DNA of 64,000 bases, from contig NZ_CP093443.1 of assembly GCF_026168515.1 (NCBI RefSeq), positions 3,534,001-3,598,000 of the forward strand. The letters run 5' to 3'. The notes under the pieces were generated by a model, which was given only the letters and a program-made list of their open reading frames with translations, ran no database searches and was not told the origin of the DNA. The position numbers were made by a program, and so were the translations under genes. Every line of letters begins with the position of its first letter. Positions within the stretch are counted from its first letter, which is position 1. The DNA comes from Brevibacterium spongiae. Lineage in GTDB: Bacteria; Actinomycetota; Actinomycetes; Actinomycetales; Brevibacteriaceae. This document shows positions 1 through 8,896 of this stretch, in pieces.

Positions 1-2
1 CC

Positions 3-791
3 TTCACCGCGTTCCTGCCCGATGAGGCCCTGTTCAGCTGGGGCTGGCGAGTGCCGTTCTGGCTCTCAGCAGTCGTCGTGCTCACCGCCTGGCTCATCCG
101 CCGCGGCCTCGAGGAGCCGCCTGCGTTCAAGGAGGCCCGCACCGCCAATCCGCCTCTCATGCAGGTCTTCCGCTGGCACAAGGCCGCAGTGCTGCGCGTG
201 GCCACATGCGCCATGGTCAACACCGTGAACATGGTCTTCACCGTCTGGTCGCTGTCGTTTGCCACCTCGATCGTCGGCCTCGAACGCTCGACCATGCTGC
301 TCGTCTCGGTCATCGCGAATGGCGTCGCGCTGTTTGCGATCCCGGCCGCAGCAGTGCTGTCTGACCGTTTCGGCCGCAAACCCGTCTTCATCACCGGCGC
401 CGTGGGTGCGGGGCTCATGATGTTCCCGTACCTGGGTGCGGTCGAGAGCGGCAACTGGACGCTCATCTTCCTCTTCGGTGCCATCATGTCCGGCTGCGCC
501 TACTCCCTGGCGAACTCGATCTGGCCGTCGTTCTATGCTGAGATGTTCCCGACCACTGCCCGGGTCACGGGTCTGGCCCTGGGCACCCAGATCGGCTTCG
601 CCGTCTCCGGAGGGCTCGCCCCTGTGCTCGCTTCCGCAGTCGCCGGTTCGGACGGTGCGAATTGGCTGTCCGTGGCCGCGTTCACCGCCGGAGTCTGCAT
701 CGTCGTCGGCCTGGTCGCGATGACGGCGAAGGAGACGAAGGGTCTGAGCTTGGAAGAGATCGACGACATCCACGAAGAGAGGTCACGATGA
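3..791 (+). CDS. MFS transporter, metabolite:H+ symporter type, C-terminal part
   Basis: The gene enters from the left edge; reading frame 3 is open from the first complete codon, so the N-terminal part is missing. The visible part holds the WGWRVPFW segment typical of the MHS (ShiA/ProP-like) branch of the major facilitator superfamily, then about seven hydrophobic helices. A DRFGRKP loop between helices is a second MFS signature. Its stop overlaps the next start as ATGA, so the two genes are translationally coupled. The partner makes protocatechuate from 3-dehydroshikimate, so import of shikimate, quinate or dehydroshikimate across the cytoplasmic membrane is the likely job (inferred from context). 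Confidence 0.85.
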   Translation, partial: FTAFLPDEALFSWGWRVPFWLSAVVVLTAWLIRRGLEEPPAFKEARTANPPLMQVFRWHKAAVLRVATCAMVNTVNMVFTVWSLSFATSIVGLERSTMLLVSVIANGVALFAIPAAAVLSDRFGRKPVFITGAVGAGLMMFPYLGAVESGNWTLIFLFGAIMSGCAYSLANSIWPSFYAEMFPTTARVTGLALGTQIGFAVSGGLAPVLASAVAGSDGANWLSVAAFTAGVCIVVGLVAMTAKETKGLSLEEIDDIHEERSR

Positions 792-2698
792 GAACATCGA
801 TCGCCACGGTGTGCCTGTCCGGCACGCTCGATGAGAAACTGCAGGCTGCGGCTCAGGCCGGCTTCGACGGTGTCGAGATCTTCGAGCAGGACCTCACCGT
901 CTCCCCCGACTCCCCCGAGGTGATCGCCGCCAGGGCGGCAGATCTCGGGCTGAGCCTCGACCTCTTTCAGCCCTTCCGCGATTTCGAAGGCGTCGACGAG
1001 GCACAGTTCGAAGCCAATCTGCGGCGCGCCGAGGCGAAGTTCCGGCTGATGGGTCGACTCGGCATGGATACGATCCTGCTGTGTTCGAACGTCGGCACCG
1101 CCACCATCGATGACGACGAGGTCGTCGTCGAACAGCTGCGCCGCCTCGGCGATCTGGCCGAGCGCTACGACATCGATGTCGCGTATGAGGCGCTGGCCTG
1201 GGGCCGGTACGTCTCGGAATACGATCGGGCCTGGGACCTCGTCCGGGCCGCCGACCATCCGCGCATCGGCACCTGTCTCGACAGCTTCCACATCCTCTCC
1301 CGCGGCACGGATCTGTCCCGCATCGCCGAGATCCCGGGCGAGAAGATCTTCTTCCTCCAGCTCGCCGATGCCCCCGCCCTCTCGATGGATGTCCTCAGCT
1401 GGTCCCGTCACCACCGGGTCTTCCCCGGTGAGGGTTCGTGGGATCTCACAGACTTCCTCGCTCGCGTCACCGCCACCGGATATGCGGGGCCGGTCTCTCT
1501 CGAGGTCTTCAACGACTCGTTCAGGCAGGCCGATACCCAGCGCACGGCCGTCGACGGTCTGCGCTCACTGCGATGGCTCGAAGCCAATGTGGCCGCCGCT
1601 CATGTTGACAGCGATCAAGTGCGACTCGATCTGCAGACTCTGCCGCAGGTCGCGGAGCCTCGCGGTGTCGACTACATCGAGCTGGACACCGATGATCTGG
1701 GCGCGCTGACTCGCCAGATCCATCAGCTCGGTTTTCGGTTCGTCGGTTTCCATCGCACGAAACCGCATGTGCAGCTGTGGCGACGCGGTCAGGCTCGCAT
1801 CGTCGTCACCGAATCTGCCGACATCGACCCGGTGAGCGTCGATCCAGACAGCGCTGTGCCCGCAGACGCTACGGCCGCTCCCGCGCCCGCGTCCGCAGTT
1901 GCCCCCGCCCCCGTCAGCTCGGGAACTCATCTGCGCGGCATCGGCTTCGCAGTGGCCGATGCCGATTCCGCTATGGAGCGGGCAACTCTGCTCCAGGCAA
2001 CCGAGGTTCCCCGCGACCAGGCCCATGACGAGGAAGTGCTGCGCGGAGTCTTCGCCCCGGACGGCTCGGAAGTCTTCTTCGGCAGCGGGACCGGCGTCGA
2101 TCCGACGTGGACCGATGAGTTCGGCACTGTTCCCGATGACCGCCGGTCGGCGATCGACCACGTCAACCTCGCACAGCCCGCGCACCACTATGACGAGGCG
2201 GTCCTCTTCTACACCTCCCTCCTCGCCCTCCACGCGCAGGTCTCGAACGATGTGCCCAGCCCCTCGGGCCTGATCCGTTCCCAGGTGATGGCGAGCTCCG
2301 ACGGGGCGATCCGGATGCCGCTCAACCTGGCCCCGCGCTCGGCCGAATCACCGGAGACGGGCAGCTACCCCGAACATGTCGCCATCGCCTGCGACGACAT
2401 CTTCACGGCAGCCGCGACCGCAGTCTCACGGGGGCTGGACTTCCTGCCCGTTCCCGAGAACTACTACGAAGACCTCGAGGCCCGTTTCGATCTCGCCCCC
2501 GAGCTTCTTCAGCGGCTGCGAGAGAACAATATCCTCTACGACAGAGACGACGTCGGCGAATTCCTCCACTTCTACACCTCGACGATCGGCTCGGTGTTCT
2601 TCGAGATGGTCGAACGTCGGGGCGACTACCAGGGCTACGGTGCCCCGAATGCGCCGGTGCGGCTGGCAGCACAGCACCGACGCAACGCAGGACACTGA
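788..2698 (+). CDS. qsuB: Two-domain 3-dehydroshikimate dehydratase (QsuB/QuiC-like)
   Basis: A 636-residue fusion protein. Residues 1-280 form a xylose-isomerase-like TIM barrel; residues about 290-630 form a VOC/HPPD-like half. The barrel has E134, D165, Q191 and E239, the four metal ligands expected of bacterial dehydroshikimate dehydratases of the QuiC class. The C-terminal half keeps H458, H530 and E606 in the places of the iron ligands of 4-hydroxyphenylpyruvate dioxygenase. The family converts 3-dehydroshikimate to protocatechuate, feeding the beta-ketoadipate pathway. I chose the ATG that overlaps the stop of the upstream transporter; a longer frame upstream lies inside that gene and is not credible. 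The role of the C-terminal half is poorly understood in the family. Confidence 0.85.
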   Translation: MRTSIATVCLSGTLDEKLQAAAQAGFDGVEIFEQDLTVSPDSPEVIAARAADLGLSLDLFQPFRDFEGVDEAQFEANLRRAEAKFRLMGRLGMDTILLCSNVGTATIDDDEVVVEQLRRLGDLAERYDIDVAYEALAWGRYVSEYDRAWDLVRAADHPRIGTCLDSFHILSRGTDLSRIAEIPGEKIFFLQLADAPALSMDVLSWSRHHRVFPGEGSWDLTDFLARVTATGYAGPVSLEVFNDSFRQADTQRTAVDGLRSLRWLEANVAAAHVDSDQVRLDLQTLPQVAEPRGVDYIELDTDDLGALTRQIHQLGFRFVGFHRTKPHVQLWRRGQARIVVTESADIDPVSVDPDSAVPADATAAPAPASAVAPAPVSSGTHLRGIGFAVADADSAMERATLLQATEVPRDQAHDEEVLRGVFAPDGSEVFFGSGTGVDPTWTDEFGTVPDDRRSAIDHVNLAQPAHHYDEAVLFYTSLLALHAQVSNDVPSPSGLIRSQVMASSDGAIRMPLNLAPRSAESPETGSYPEHVAIACDDIFTAAATAVSRGLDFLPVPENYYEDLEARFDLAPELLQRLRENNILYDRDDVGEFLHFYTSTIGSVFFEMVERRGDYQGYGAPNAPVRLAAQHRRNAGH

Positions 2699-2799
2699 GT
2701 CGGCACACGTCGTCGGACCCGAAGTGTCTGGCGACGTGTGCTGGAGTTCCCCGGGCGCTTTCACATCTGCCCACCGCTCAGCCGTGATTGGATCCGGTA

Positions 2800-3660
2800 T
2801 CAGAAGGGTGCGGCGCTCACACGCGGAGCAGCGCCCCATATCTCATCCCAGGGGCCCGGGCGCGGCTGCGGTTGCTCAGGCTCGAACTGCGATGCCCATT
2901 CCTCAGCGTCGGCCCCCTCCCCCGCTTCGAGTTCGAGGCCATATGGCCAAGGACATATCTCGCGTTTCGGATTCTGCAGGAGGCGACGGCGTGAGACCTG
3001 CCAGACGATACGTCGGATCTCCTGCCCTTCGACATCGAGAAAGTCCGCAGTCGCCGCGATGAGCTCATGGACATAGTCGTCGGTCGCGAACGGGTACCAC
3101 CCTGCGGCCCGGTCGATGGAGCCCTTCACCGTGTAGTCGATGTCGAAGTGCGGCGACCCAGCGAGCATGAGCAGATTCCGCCACGACAGCCCCGACCTCT
3201 GGCTGGGAAGCGCCCTCCAGTCCCGTGCCACCGCATTGATTCGCGGGCCGATGCAGGGTTCGTCTCCGACCGCAGCCAGAAGGTCGTCAACAGTGTCGAT
3301 ACCGTGGTCGGCCATGACGCGGGTCGCACGGTCGACCACCTCAGCCCTGAGCATTGCACCAGGCTGAACGTTGACGGGTCTGAGATTGTGAATCACCTCC
3401 CGTGCCCACGCATCCGGTCCGCCCGTCGCGGCGATCGAATAGCGCAGCGACTTGGCTCCATCTGCCGCACCGTGCCGGTCGATGTACCGCCTGACGAGGT
3501 TGTCGACCGCGGTCGGGTGGGACCCTGTCGAATAGAGCGCGTCGAGAATGCACAGCGCGAGGCTGCCTGGATAGCTGATCGACAGCGGCTTCCCGTGGTC
3601 GTCGAGGAACTCTTTGCAGCTCCATGCCAAGCTGCGGATGCTTCTGGTCGTGATCTCCAT
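2800..3660 (-). CDS. Hypothetical protein with a helix-hairpin-helix-like middle
   Basis: A 286-residue soluble protein with no signal peptide or membrane segment. Residues about 105-190 have a helical pattern ending in LPSQRSGLSWRNLLMLAG, which resembles the helix-hairpin-helix region of a set of uncharacterised actinobacterial proteins distantly like endonuclease III-fold proteins. I see no catalytic Lys/Asp arrangement that would allow a glycosylase call. The C-terminal 45 residues are acidic and Pro/Glu rich, probably disordered. It converges with qsuB and stands alone. Function unknown; the fold statement is a guess from pattern only. Confidence 0.6.
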   Translation of the reverse strand: MEITTRSIRSLAWSCKEFLDDHGKPLSISYPGSLALCILDALYSTGSHPTAVDNLVRRYIDRHGAADGAKSLRYSIAATGGPDAWAREVIHNLRPVNVQPGAMLRAEVVDRATRVMADHGIDTVDDLLAAVGDEPCIGPRINAVARDWRALPSQRSGLSWRNLLMLAGSPHFDIDYTVKGSIDRAAGWYPFATDDYVHELIAATADFLDVEGQEIRRIVWQVSRRRLLQNPKREICPWPYGLELEAGEGADAEEWASQFEPEQPQPRPGPWDEIWGAAPRVSAAPF

Positions 3661-3898
3661 TGTTCTGACCTTCCGTCATGCACCGCACCCTGCGATGCTC
3701 GCCTCCGACTCCACTGTCGGAAGCATGACCGAAACACTATCTGCAGGCACTGACATGAAATGCTCGGAGGCAAATCGAACTGACTGCCGATATGGATTCA
3801 CTCACGTCCACATTTGTCTCTCGTGATGCGATCATGACCCGTCTCATCAGGGGACTCTCTGTCTTGGCACACCTGGTGGGCTCTGGCAAGGTGGAGCC

Positions 3899-4216
3899 AT
3901 GAGCACAGAAGAGATCATCATCGACGGCCCCCTGGCACGCGCAACGCGGATCCTCTGCCAGGTCTCGGCCAAGCATGTGGCAGACAAGGCCGAAATCGAG
4001 AAGTCCGAACTCAAGGACTACGAAAAGGGAGTCACGGACCTCACTGCCGAACAGGAGCGCCGCCTCATTCTTGCACTCGAACAGTACGGCGCACGGTTCA
4101 TTCCCGACGGCCCCGAGGGCGGATACGGCGTGCGTCTGAAGTTCGGCCGCGCGAAGGTCCGCGCCATCGAGCGCTGGGAGGACGAAGGCGGCACACCCGG
4201 CGCCGACGACGTCTGA
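3899..4216 (+). CDS. Small XRE-like helix-turn-helix protein
   Basis: A 105-residue protein. Residues about 12-65 look like an XRE/Cro-type helix-turn-helix: LARATRILCQVSAKHVADKA, then a recognition-helix-like IEKSELKDYEKG, then a helix ending in LALEQYGARFIPD. The tail is charged and short, with no effector domain. Many actinobacteria carry such lone HTH proteins. The gene is followed by three 21-bp direct repeats and a strong terminator hairpin, so it is probably monocistronic. DNA binding is inferred; the target is unknown. Confidence 0.6.
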   Translation: MSTEEIIIDGPLARATRILCQVSAKHVADKAEIEKSELKDYEKGVTDLTAEQERRLILALEQYGARFIPDGPEGGYGVRLKFGRAKVRAIERWEDEGGTPGADDV

Positions 4217-4265
4217 GCGTCGAGCGCAGACGAAGGGCCTCCTCGGCGAGGGGAATCCCTGTCTG

Positions 4266-4325
4266 GGAATCTTGATGTGACGTCCGGAAATCCTGATGTG
4301 ACGTCTCGGAATTCCGATGTGACGA
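4266..4325 (+). repeat. Three direct repeats, 21-bp period
   Basis: The core TGATGTGACGT occurs at 4273-4283 and 4294-4304, with the variant CGATGTGACGA at 4315-4325. Each core is preceded by a GGAA-containing 9-10 bp stretch. The period is exactly 21 bp, two helical turns. The array lies between the small HTH gene and a terminator hairpin. It could bind a protein in phase, or be a short tandem array without function. Confidence 0.7.
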
Positions 4326-4366
4326 CTGTGGCCTCGAACCCGCGCGGAGCGGGTTCGAGGCCACAG
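4326..4366. terminator. Bidirectional terminator hairpin
   Basis: A perfect 17-bp stem (4326-4342 pairing with 4350-4366) with a 7-base loop. It sits between the plus-strand HTH gene and the minus-strand gap gene that converge on it. It has no long T run, as is common in actinobacterial terminators. Confidence 0.75.
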
Positions 4367-4460
4367 GTGCATCCGTCGGCACCGAGCAACCACCTCGGCG
4401 ACGTTCGAAGTCACCGGCGGATATCGCCGATGAAGATCAGTCAGGCGTCGTCGGTGGAGT

Positions 4461-5456
4461 TCAGTTCTTGCCGATGAACTCGAGGTTGTCGACGACGCGG
4501 TTGGAGAAGCCCCATTCGTTGTCGTACCAGGCCACGACCTTCACGCGCTTGCCTTCGACGCGAGTGAGTGCGGCGTCGAAGATCGACGAGGCGGCCTGAC
4601 CGACGATGTCGGAGGAGACGACGGGCTCGGTCTCATAGTCGAGGATGCCCTTGAGTTCGCCTTCAGAGGCTTTCTCATAGGCGGCGAGCACATCGTCGCG
4701 CGTGACCTCGCGGGACACGGTCGTGTTGATCTCGACGATCGAGCCGACCGGCACGGGCACGCGGATGGCGTCGCCGCTGAGCTTGCCGTCGAGCTGCGGG
4801 AGGACGAGGCCGATGGCCTTGGCCGCACCCGTGGACGTGGGGATCATATTCTCGGCTGCGGCGCGGGAACGGCGGGGATCCTTGTGGGGACCGTCCTGGA
4901 CCATCTGGTCGCCGGTGTAGGCATGGACGGTGGTCATGAAGCCCTGCTCGATGCCGGCGAGGTCGTCGAGGACCTTGGCCAGCGGGGCCAGGGCGTTCGT
5001 CGTGCACGAGGCGTTGGAGATGACGGTGTGCTCGGGCTTGTAGGCCTCGTTGTTCACACCGAAGGCGAGGGTGACGTCGGCACCCTTCGAAGGAGCGGAG
5101 ACGAGGACCTTCTTCGCGCCGGCGGTGAGGTGGGCGCGAGCCTTGTCGGCCTTGGTGAAGCGGCCGGTGGATTCGAGCGCGATGTCGATGTCGAGCTCGC
5201 CCCAGGGCAGCTTGGCCGGGTCCTTCTCGGCGAAGACCTTGATGGCCTTGCCGTCGATGACGATCTCATCATCCGTGGCCTCGACGTCATGGTTGAAGCG
5301 CCCGAGGGTGGTGTCGAACTTCAGCAGCCGAGCGAGGTCTTCCACAGGGCCCAGGTCGTTGATGGCCACGACCTCGAGCTCGCTGCCGCGCTCGATCAGC
5401 GCGCGCAGGGTGCTGCGTCCGATGCGACCGAAACCATTGATGGCGATGCGAGTCAA
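4461..5456 (-). CDS. gap: Glyceraldehyde-3-phosphate dehydrogenase, type I
   Basis: A 331-residue glycolytic/gluconeogenic enzyme, phosphorylating and NAD-dependent by pattern. The N-terminal NGFGRIGR Rossmann motif is at 7-14, D34 follows the second strand (NAD preference), and the catalytic SNASCTTN places C151 with H178 as its partner. I chose a TTG start because AAGGAG lies 5 bases upstream and the protein then begins MTRIAINGFGRIGR as in homologues. A GTG two codons earlier overlaps that ribosome binding site. The gene is alone, not in a gap-pgk-tpi operon, so a second gap elsewhere in the genome is possible. Confidence 0.95.
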   Translation of the reverse strand: MTRIAINGFGRIGRSTLRALIERGSELEVVAINDLGPVEDLARLLKFDTTLGRFNHDVEATDDEIVIDGKAIKVFAEKDPAKLPWGELDIDIALESTGRFTKADKARAHLTAGAKKVLVSAPSKGADVTLAFGVNNEAYKPEHTVISNASCTTNALAPLAKVLDDLAGIEQGFMTTVHAYTGDQMVQDGPHKDPRRSRAAAENMIPTSTGAAKAIGLVLPQLDGKLSGDAIRVPVPVGSIVEINTTVSREVTRDDVLAAYEKASEGELKGILDYETEPVVSSDIVGQAASSIFDAALTRVEGKRVKVVAWYDNEWGFSNRVVDNLEFIGKN

Positions 5457-5691
5457 TGTCACTCCTTGATCACGGGGATTCGTCTTGATATCTCCATCAT
5501 GGGCGATCTCAGCACCCTGCAACAGTGGCCAGCAAGACAATCTACGTAAGGTTTTAGCCAGACTTATTGCCAGATGTCGCAAGTTTTACGCCAGGGTGAT
5601 CGGGGCCACCGATACAGGGCGAAAGAGGTGGGGAATCTCAGCCGGGACGGGCGGGTGTTTCACTGTCCGCATCAGGCGTCCAGTGATGTCG

Positions 5692-6339
5692 TTATGCCAC
5701 GGCGGCCGGTGCTGGGGCGTCGATCGCCAATTTCACCCCGACCGCCCCGAGCAGGGTTCCAGTGACCCATTTCTGCCACTTCACCCAGGCAGGACGGCGC
5801 CGCAGGCCAGCCGCAACAGAGCCTGCCGCGAGGATCACGGCGCCGTTGACCGCCACTCCCACAAGAATCTGAATTGCCCCGAGCAGGAACCCCTGGAGCA
5901 CGACGCTGCCGGCCGACGGATCGATGAACTGCGGGATGAGAGCGAGATAGAGGATCGCTACTTTGGGATTCAGCAGGTTGGTCAGGAGGCCCATACGGAA
6001 GAGACGGCCGAACGAATCGGCTGGGAGGTCGGTCGCCTCGAAGAGTGAACGACCACCGGGCCGGAGCGTCTGGTAGGCCAGCCACAGAAGATACAGTGCA
6101 CCGAGAACCTTCAGCGCGATGAAGAGCCATGGGACGGCGAGAAACACCATTGCGAGGCCCAGGTTGGCCATTACCAAGTAGACGACGAAGCCGACAGCAG
6201 TGCCGGTGAGTGACATCATGCCAGCGCGCCATCCCTGACTGATGCTGCGTGAGACGAGGTACATCATGTTGGGGCCCGGTGTCAGTGCGAGGCCGAGTTC
6301 TACGAGGGCGATGCCCATGGCCGCTGCAGGAGAGATCAA
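5692..6339 (-). CDS. LysE/RhtB family amino-acid exporter
   Basis: About 215 residues with six hydrophobic segments. The N-terminal ALTPGPNMMYLVSRS signature, GTAVGF and LLNPKVAILYLALIPQFI are hallmarks of the LysE/RhtB superfamily of inner-membrane efflux carriers for amino acids and related compounds. The start is uncertain: a TTG at 6339 gives the usual spacing before the PGPN signature, and an ATG at 6318 would shorten it by seven residues. The gene lies directly downstream of the GlxA-type regulator on the same strand, with overlapping upstream sequence, so co-transcription and control by that regulator are likely. The substrate is not readable from sequence. Confidence 0.85.
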   Translation of the reverse strand: MISPAAAMGIALVELGLALTPGPNMMYLVSRSISQGWRAGMMSLTGTAVGFVVYLVMANLGLAMVFLAVPWLFIALKVLGALYLLWLAYQTLRPGGRSLFEATDLPADSFGRLFRMGLLTNLLNPKVAILYLALIPQFIDPSAGSVVLQGFLLGAIQILVGVAVNGAVILAAGSVAAGLRRRPAWVKWQKWVTGTLLGAVGVKLAIDAPAPAAVA

Positions 6340-6433
6340 ACGGACCGCCTTTGCGAATCTGTTGAAGAAGGGAAGGTGCTGCCCTGGCACCGTCAGTCTG
6401 ACACACAGAGCGGTGCGACGCGGGGAACTGACC

Positions 6434-7441
6434 TCAGCCTTGGAAGGAGTGGCGGTAGTCGTTCGGCGAGGTCGAGAGGATGCGCTGGAAGTGCATCCGC
6501 AGGTTCGCACCTGTGCCGAGTCCCACCTGGTCAGCGATCTGTTCGATGCCCAGGTCGGAGTTCTCCAGCAGTTCCCGGGCCAGATCGACGCGGGCCCGGA
6601 GCACCCATTGCATGGGCGTGTAGCCGGTGTCTTCGACGAAGCGGCGAGAGAAGGTGCGCACGGAGACTCCGGCGTTGGCGGCGAGCTCGTCGAGTGTCAG
6701 CTTCTCCCCGATGTGCTGCAGTGCCCATTCGCGGGTGTCGGCGAAGTCGTCGCCGAGCGGGTCGGGCACGCTGCGCGGCACGTACTGCGCCTGACCGGCG
6801 CTGCGGTAGGCGGCGGCGACGAGGCGACGTGCGACCTGGTTGGACAGACCGACGCCGTGATCGCTGCGGATAAGGTGGAGACAGAGATCGACCGCCGAGG
6901 CGGCTCCCGCCGAGGTGAGCAGCTGTCCTTCGTCGATGAAGAGGACGTTCTCGTCGACCTTGATCGAGGGGAACCGTCGGGCGAGCTCCTTCGCCGTCGA
7001 CCAGTGGGTTGTGGCCCGACGTCCCACGAGCAGTCCCGTGCGAGCGAGGACGAAGGTTCCGGTGGAGATCGCGGCGACTCGCGCGCCCCGCTCAAACGCG
7101 GAGAGCAGAGCCCCGATGACTGACGCGGGTGGTTCTTCGACGACCGCCGAGGTGGCACCCGGGAGGATGATCGTATCCGCCGTCTGCAGCGCCTCGAGTC
7201 CATGATCGACGGAATAGTCGAGCCCGTCCGATCCGGTGACCGTGCCAGCGGAGATTCCGCAGACCTCGACCCGGTAGGGCCAGATCCCGGTGGTGCCTGT
7301 CGCGGCATTCGATTCGGGGCCGAAGACCTGGACGGGGACGCCGAGGTCCATGGCAGACACCCCGTCCAGAGCCAACACCAGGATGCGGTGCGGACGCGAA
7401 CGGGGTGTTCTGCGTGAGGTGGTGCGGGGTTCGTCGCTCAT
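6434..7441 (-). CDS. GlxA family transcriptional regulator (DJ-1/PfpI plus AraC HTH)
   Basis: A 335-residue two-domain regulator. Residues about 20-190 form a DJ-1/PfpI-like amidotransferase fold used as a sensor domain, with no obvious catalytic Cys at the nucleophile elbow. Residues about 220-330 form an AraC-type double helix-turn-helix, with the signature region around RRFVEDTGYTPMQWVLRARV and the second helix-turn-helix near LGTGANLRMHFQRIL. Such proteins control amine, carnitine or amino-acid catabolism and export in the cytoplasm. The neighbouring LysE-type exporter is the obvious target (inference). The start ATG at 7441 gives a basic N-terminal tail. Confidence 0.85.
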   Translation of the reverse strand: MSDEPRTTSRRTPRSRPHRILVLALDGVSAMDLGVPVQVFGPESNAATGTTGIWPYRVEVCGISAGTVTGSDGLDYSVDHGLEALQTADTIILPGATSAVVEEPPASVIGALLSAFERGARVAAISTGTFVLARTGLLVGRRATTHWSTAKELARRFPSIKVDENVLFIDEGQLLTSAGAASAVDLCLHLIRSDHGVGLSNQVARRLVAAAYRSAGQAQYVPRSVPDPLGDDFADTREWALQHIGEKLTLDELAANAGVSVRTFSRRFVEDTGYTPMQWVLRARVDLARELLENSDLGIEQIADQVGLGTGANLRMHFQRILSTSPNDYRHSFQG

Positions 7442-7548
7442 GATCGCCTCTCAGTCTAGGCAATCGATGCGCGTGTGCGTCGGTGACTGACCGGTCGTCG
7501 CGGGCCTGAGTCGTGACTGCCCGCCCGCACCGAGGCGGAGCTCAGAGC

Positions 7549-7890
7549 TCAGTGTTCGTGGGTGCCGGTGAGCTTGAAGCCGAGGCGGCCGTGGGCGAAC
7601 GCTCCTCCGGCTCGCAGCGCCGAGGCGGTCCAGGCGGTCTCGGCCAGTTCGGTCTCCGTGGCTCCGGCCTTGACTGCGGCGTTCGAGTGCGCATCGATGC
7701 AGTAGGCGCACTGGGTGGTCAGGCCGACGGCGTAGGCGATGAGTTCGCGGTACTTCAACGGGATCTCGCGGCCCTCTTCGGCGAACACGGCATTGTTGAA
7801 TTCGCCGAACGCCTTGAGGATGTCGGGGGTCGTCTCCTTGTAGGCCTTGTCGTATTTGCGGTCGTTCTCGCGGTCGAAGAAGTCGGTCAT
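7549..7890 (-). CDS. Carboxymuconolactone decarboxylase family (AhpD-like) protein
   Basis: A 113-residue all-alpha protein of the CMD/AhpD superfamily. The QCAYCIDAHSNAAVKAG motif supplies C61, C64 and H68, the redox CxxC-x3-H centre seen in AhpD-like peroxidase partners. The length is right for a single CMD domain. A thiol-based detoxification role is more likely than decarboxylation because both cysteines are present. It stands alone between a regulator gene and the metal/redox module. No partner AhpC is visible. Confidence 0.85.
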   Translation of the reverse strand: MTDFFDRENDRKYDKAYKETTPDILKAFGEFNNAVFAEEGREIPLKYRELIAYAVGLTTQCAYCIDAHSNAAVKAGATETELAETAWTASALRAGGAFAHGRLGFKLTGTHEH

Positions 7891-8125
7891 CGCGGTGCCT
7901 CCTGTGATCGGTGTCGGGTTCCGATCCTCACGCTACCGAGTCACCGCGCCGACCGCTACGGTTTCGTCATTCGACGTCGACAGGAGGGTGCCACACGTGG
8001 TGCCGGCCCAACGCCGGGCAGCCGCAGCCCGCCGGGTGACAGGGTGAGTCCGTTGGATAGTCAATTCAGAGCGCCGGGTGGCAGGTCCCCACCAGGCATG
8101 ATGTCGAAGTGCATGGGAAAACGCC

Positions 8126-8896
8126 TCACACCACTGTGGAGAAGCCGCCGATATACCCCTGCAGTCCGTTGACCCATTGCGTCCACACGCCAGTCACCAG
8201 CAGCAGTCCCACACCAACGAGAACTGCCCCGCCGAACCGGGTGATGACGGCATGGTGCTCTTTGACCCACTTCATGCGACCTCCGCCCCTGATGATGAGC
8301 AGAGCGACGAGCATGAACGGTATCCCGAGACCGAGGCAGTAACTCAGCGTCAGGACAGCGCCCCGGACCATGGCGTCGGTTCCTGTCGGCCCGAAGCTTG
8401 TGGTCAATGCGAGAACCGCAGCCAAGGTCGGGCCCATGCACGGTGCCCAGCTGAAGGCGAAGGTACCACCGAGCACAGGGGCACCCCATAGTCCGGCTCG
8501 AGGGCGGTGGGATATCTTCCACGAGCGCTGGAGGAGCGAGAAACCGCCCATGAAGACTATTCCCGCAATGATGACGATGGCGCCCATGATCCGATTGATC
8601 ACGTCTGCCCAGGCACTGAGGAGTACCCCGGTGAGCGAGAAGACGAGTCCGATCGCGACGAACACGACCGAGAAGCCGATCATGAACAGAAACACACCAA
8701 GGACGACCCGAGCGGGTTTCTGATCCTCGAGTGATGTGCCGGTCAGGCCGGTCACGTAGCCGATGTACCCGGGCACGAGAGGCAGGACGCACGGCGAGAG
8801 GAAGGAGATGACACCGGCGATCACAGCGATCGGAACTGCCAGCAGCATCGGCCCGGAGCCGGCGATCTGTGAGAACTGCTCCCCGATCGAGGTCAC
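8126..8896 (-). CDS. ccdA: CcdA/DsbD-type transmembrane thiol electron carrier
   Basis: A 256-residue protein with six or seven hydrophobic segments. C36 (FLSPCVLPLVPGYIGY) and C153 (SWAPCMGPTLAAVL) are the two conserved Cys-Pro-type positions of CcdA. The family passes reducing equivalents from cytoplasmic thioredoxin across the membrane to extracytoplasmic thiol proteins. Its start overlaps the stop of the upstream TlpA-like lipoprotein by 4 bp (ATGA), so the two are coupled and the lipoprotein is the likely acceptor. ResB/ResC-type cytochrome c maturation genes are absent nearby, so a role in the local metal/redox module is preferred over heme maturation. Confidence 0.9.
   Translation of the reverse strand: MTSIGEQFSQIAGSGPMLLAVPIAVIAGVISFLSPCVLPLVPGYIGYVTGLTGTSLEDQKPARVVLGVFLFMIGFSVVFVAIGLVFSLTGVLLSAWADVINRIMGAIVIIAGIVFMGGFSLLQRSWKISHRPRAGLWGAPVLGGTFAFSWAPCMGPTLAAVLALTTSFGPTGTDAMVRGAVLTLSYCLGLGIPFMLVALLIIRGGGRMKWVKEHHAVITRFGGAVLVGVGLLLVTGVWTQWVNGLQGYIGGFSTVV

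Noticed and set aside
4098-4389. Protein repeats read from the minus strand over the 21-bp array
   Set aside because: The periodic peptides come from the DNA repeat and occur in all frames because 21 is a multiple of three; no start, no ribosome site and a terminator hairpin lies within.
5454-5462. GTG start for gap two codons before the chosen TTG
   Set aside because: The GTG overlaps the AAGGAG ribosome site, and the TTG gives the family-standard N-terminus.
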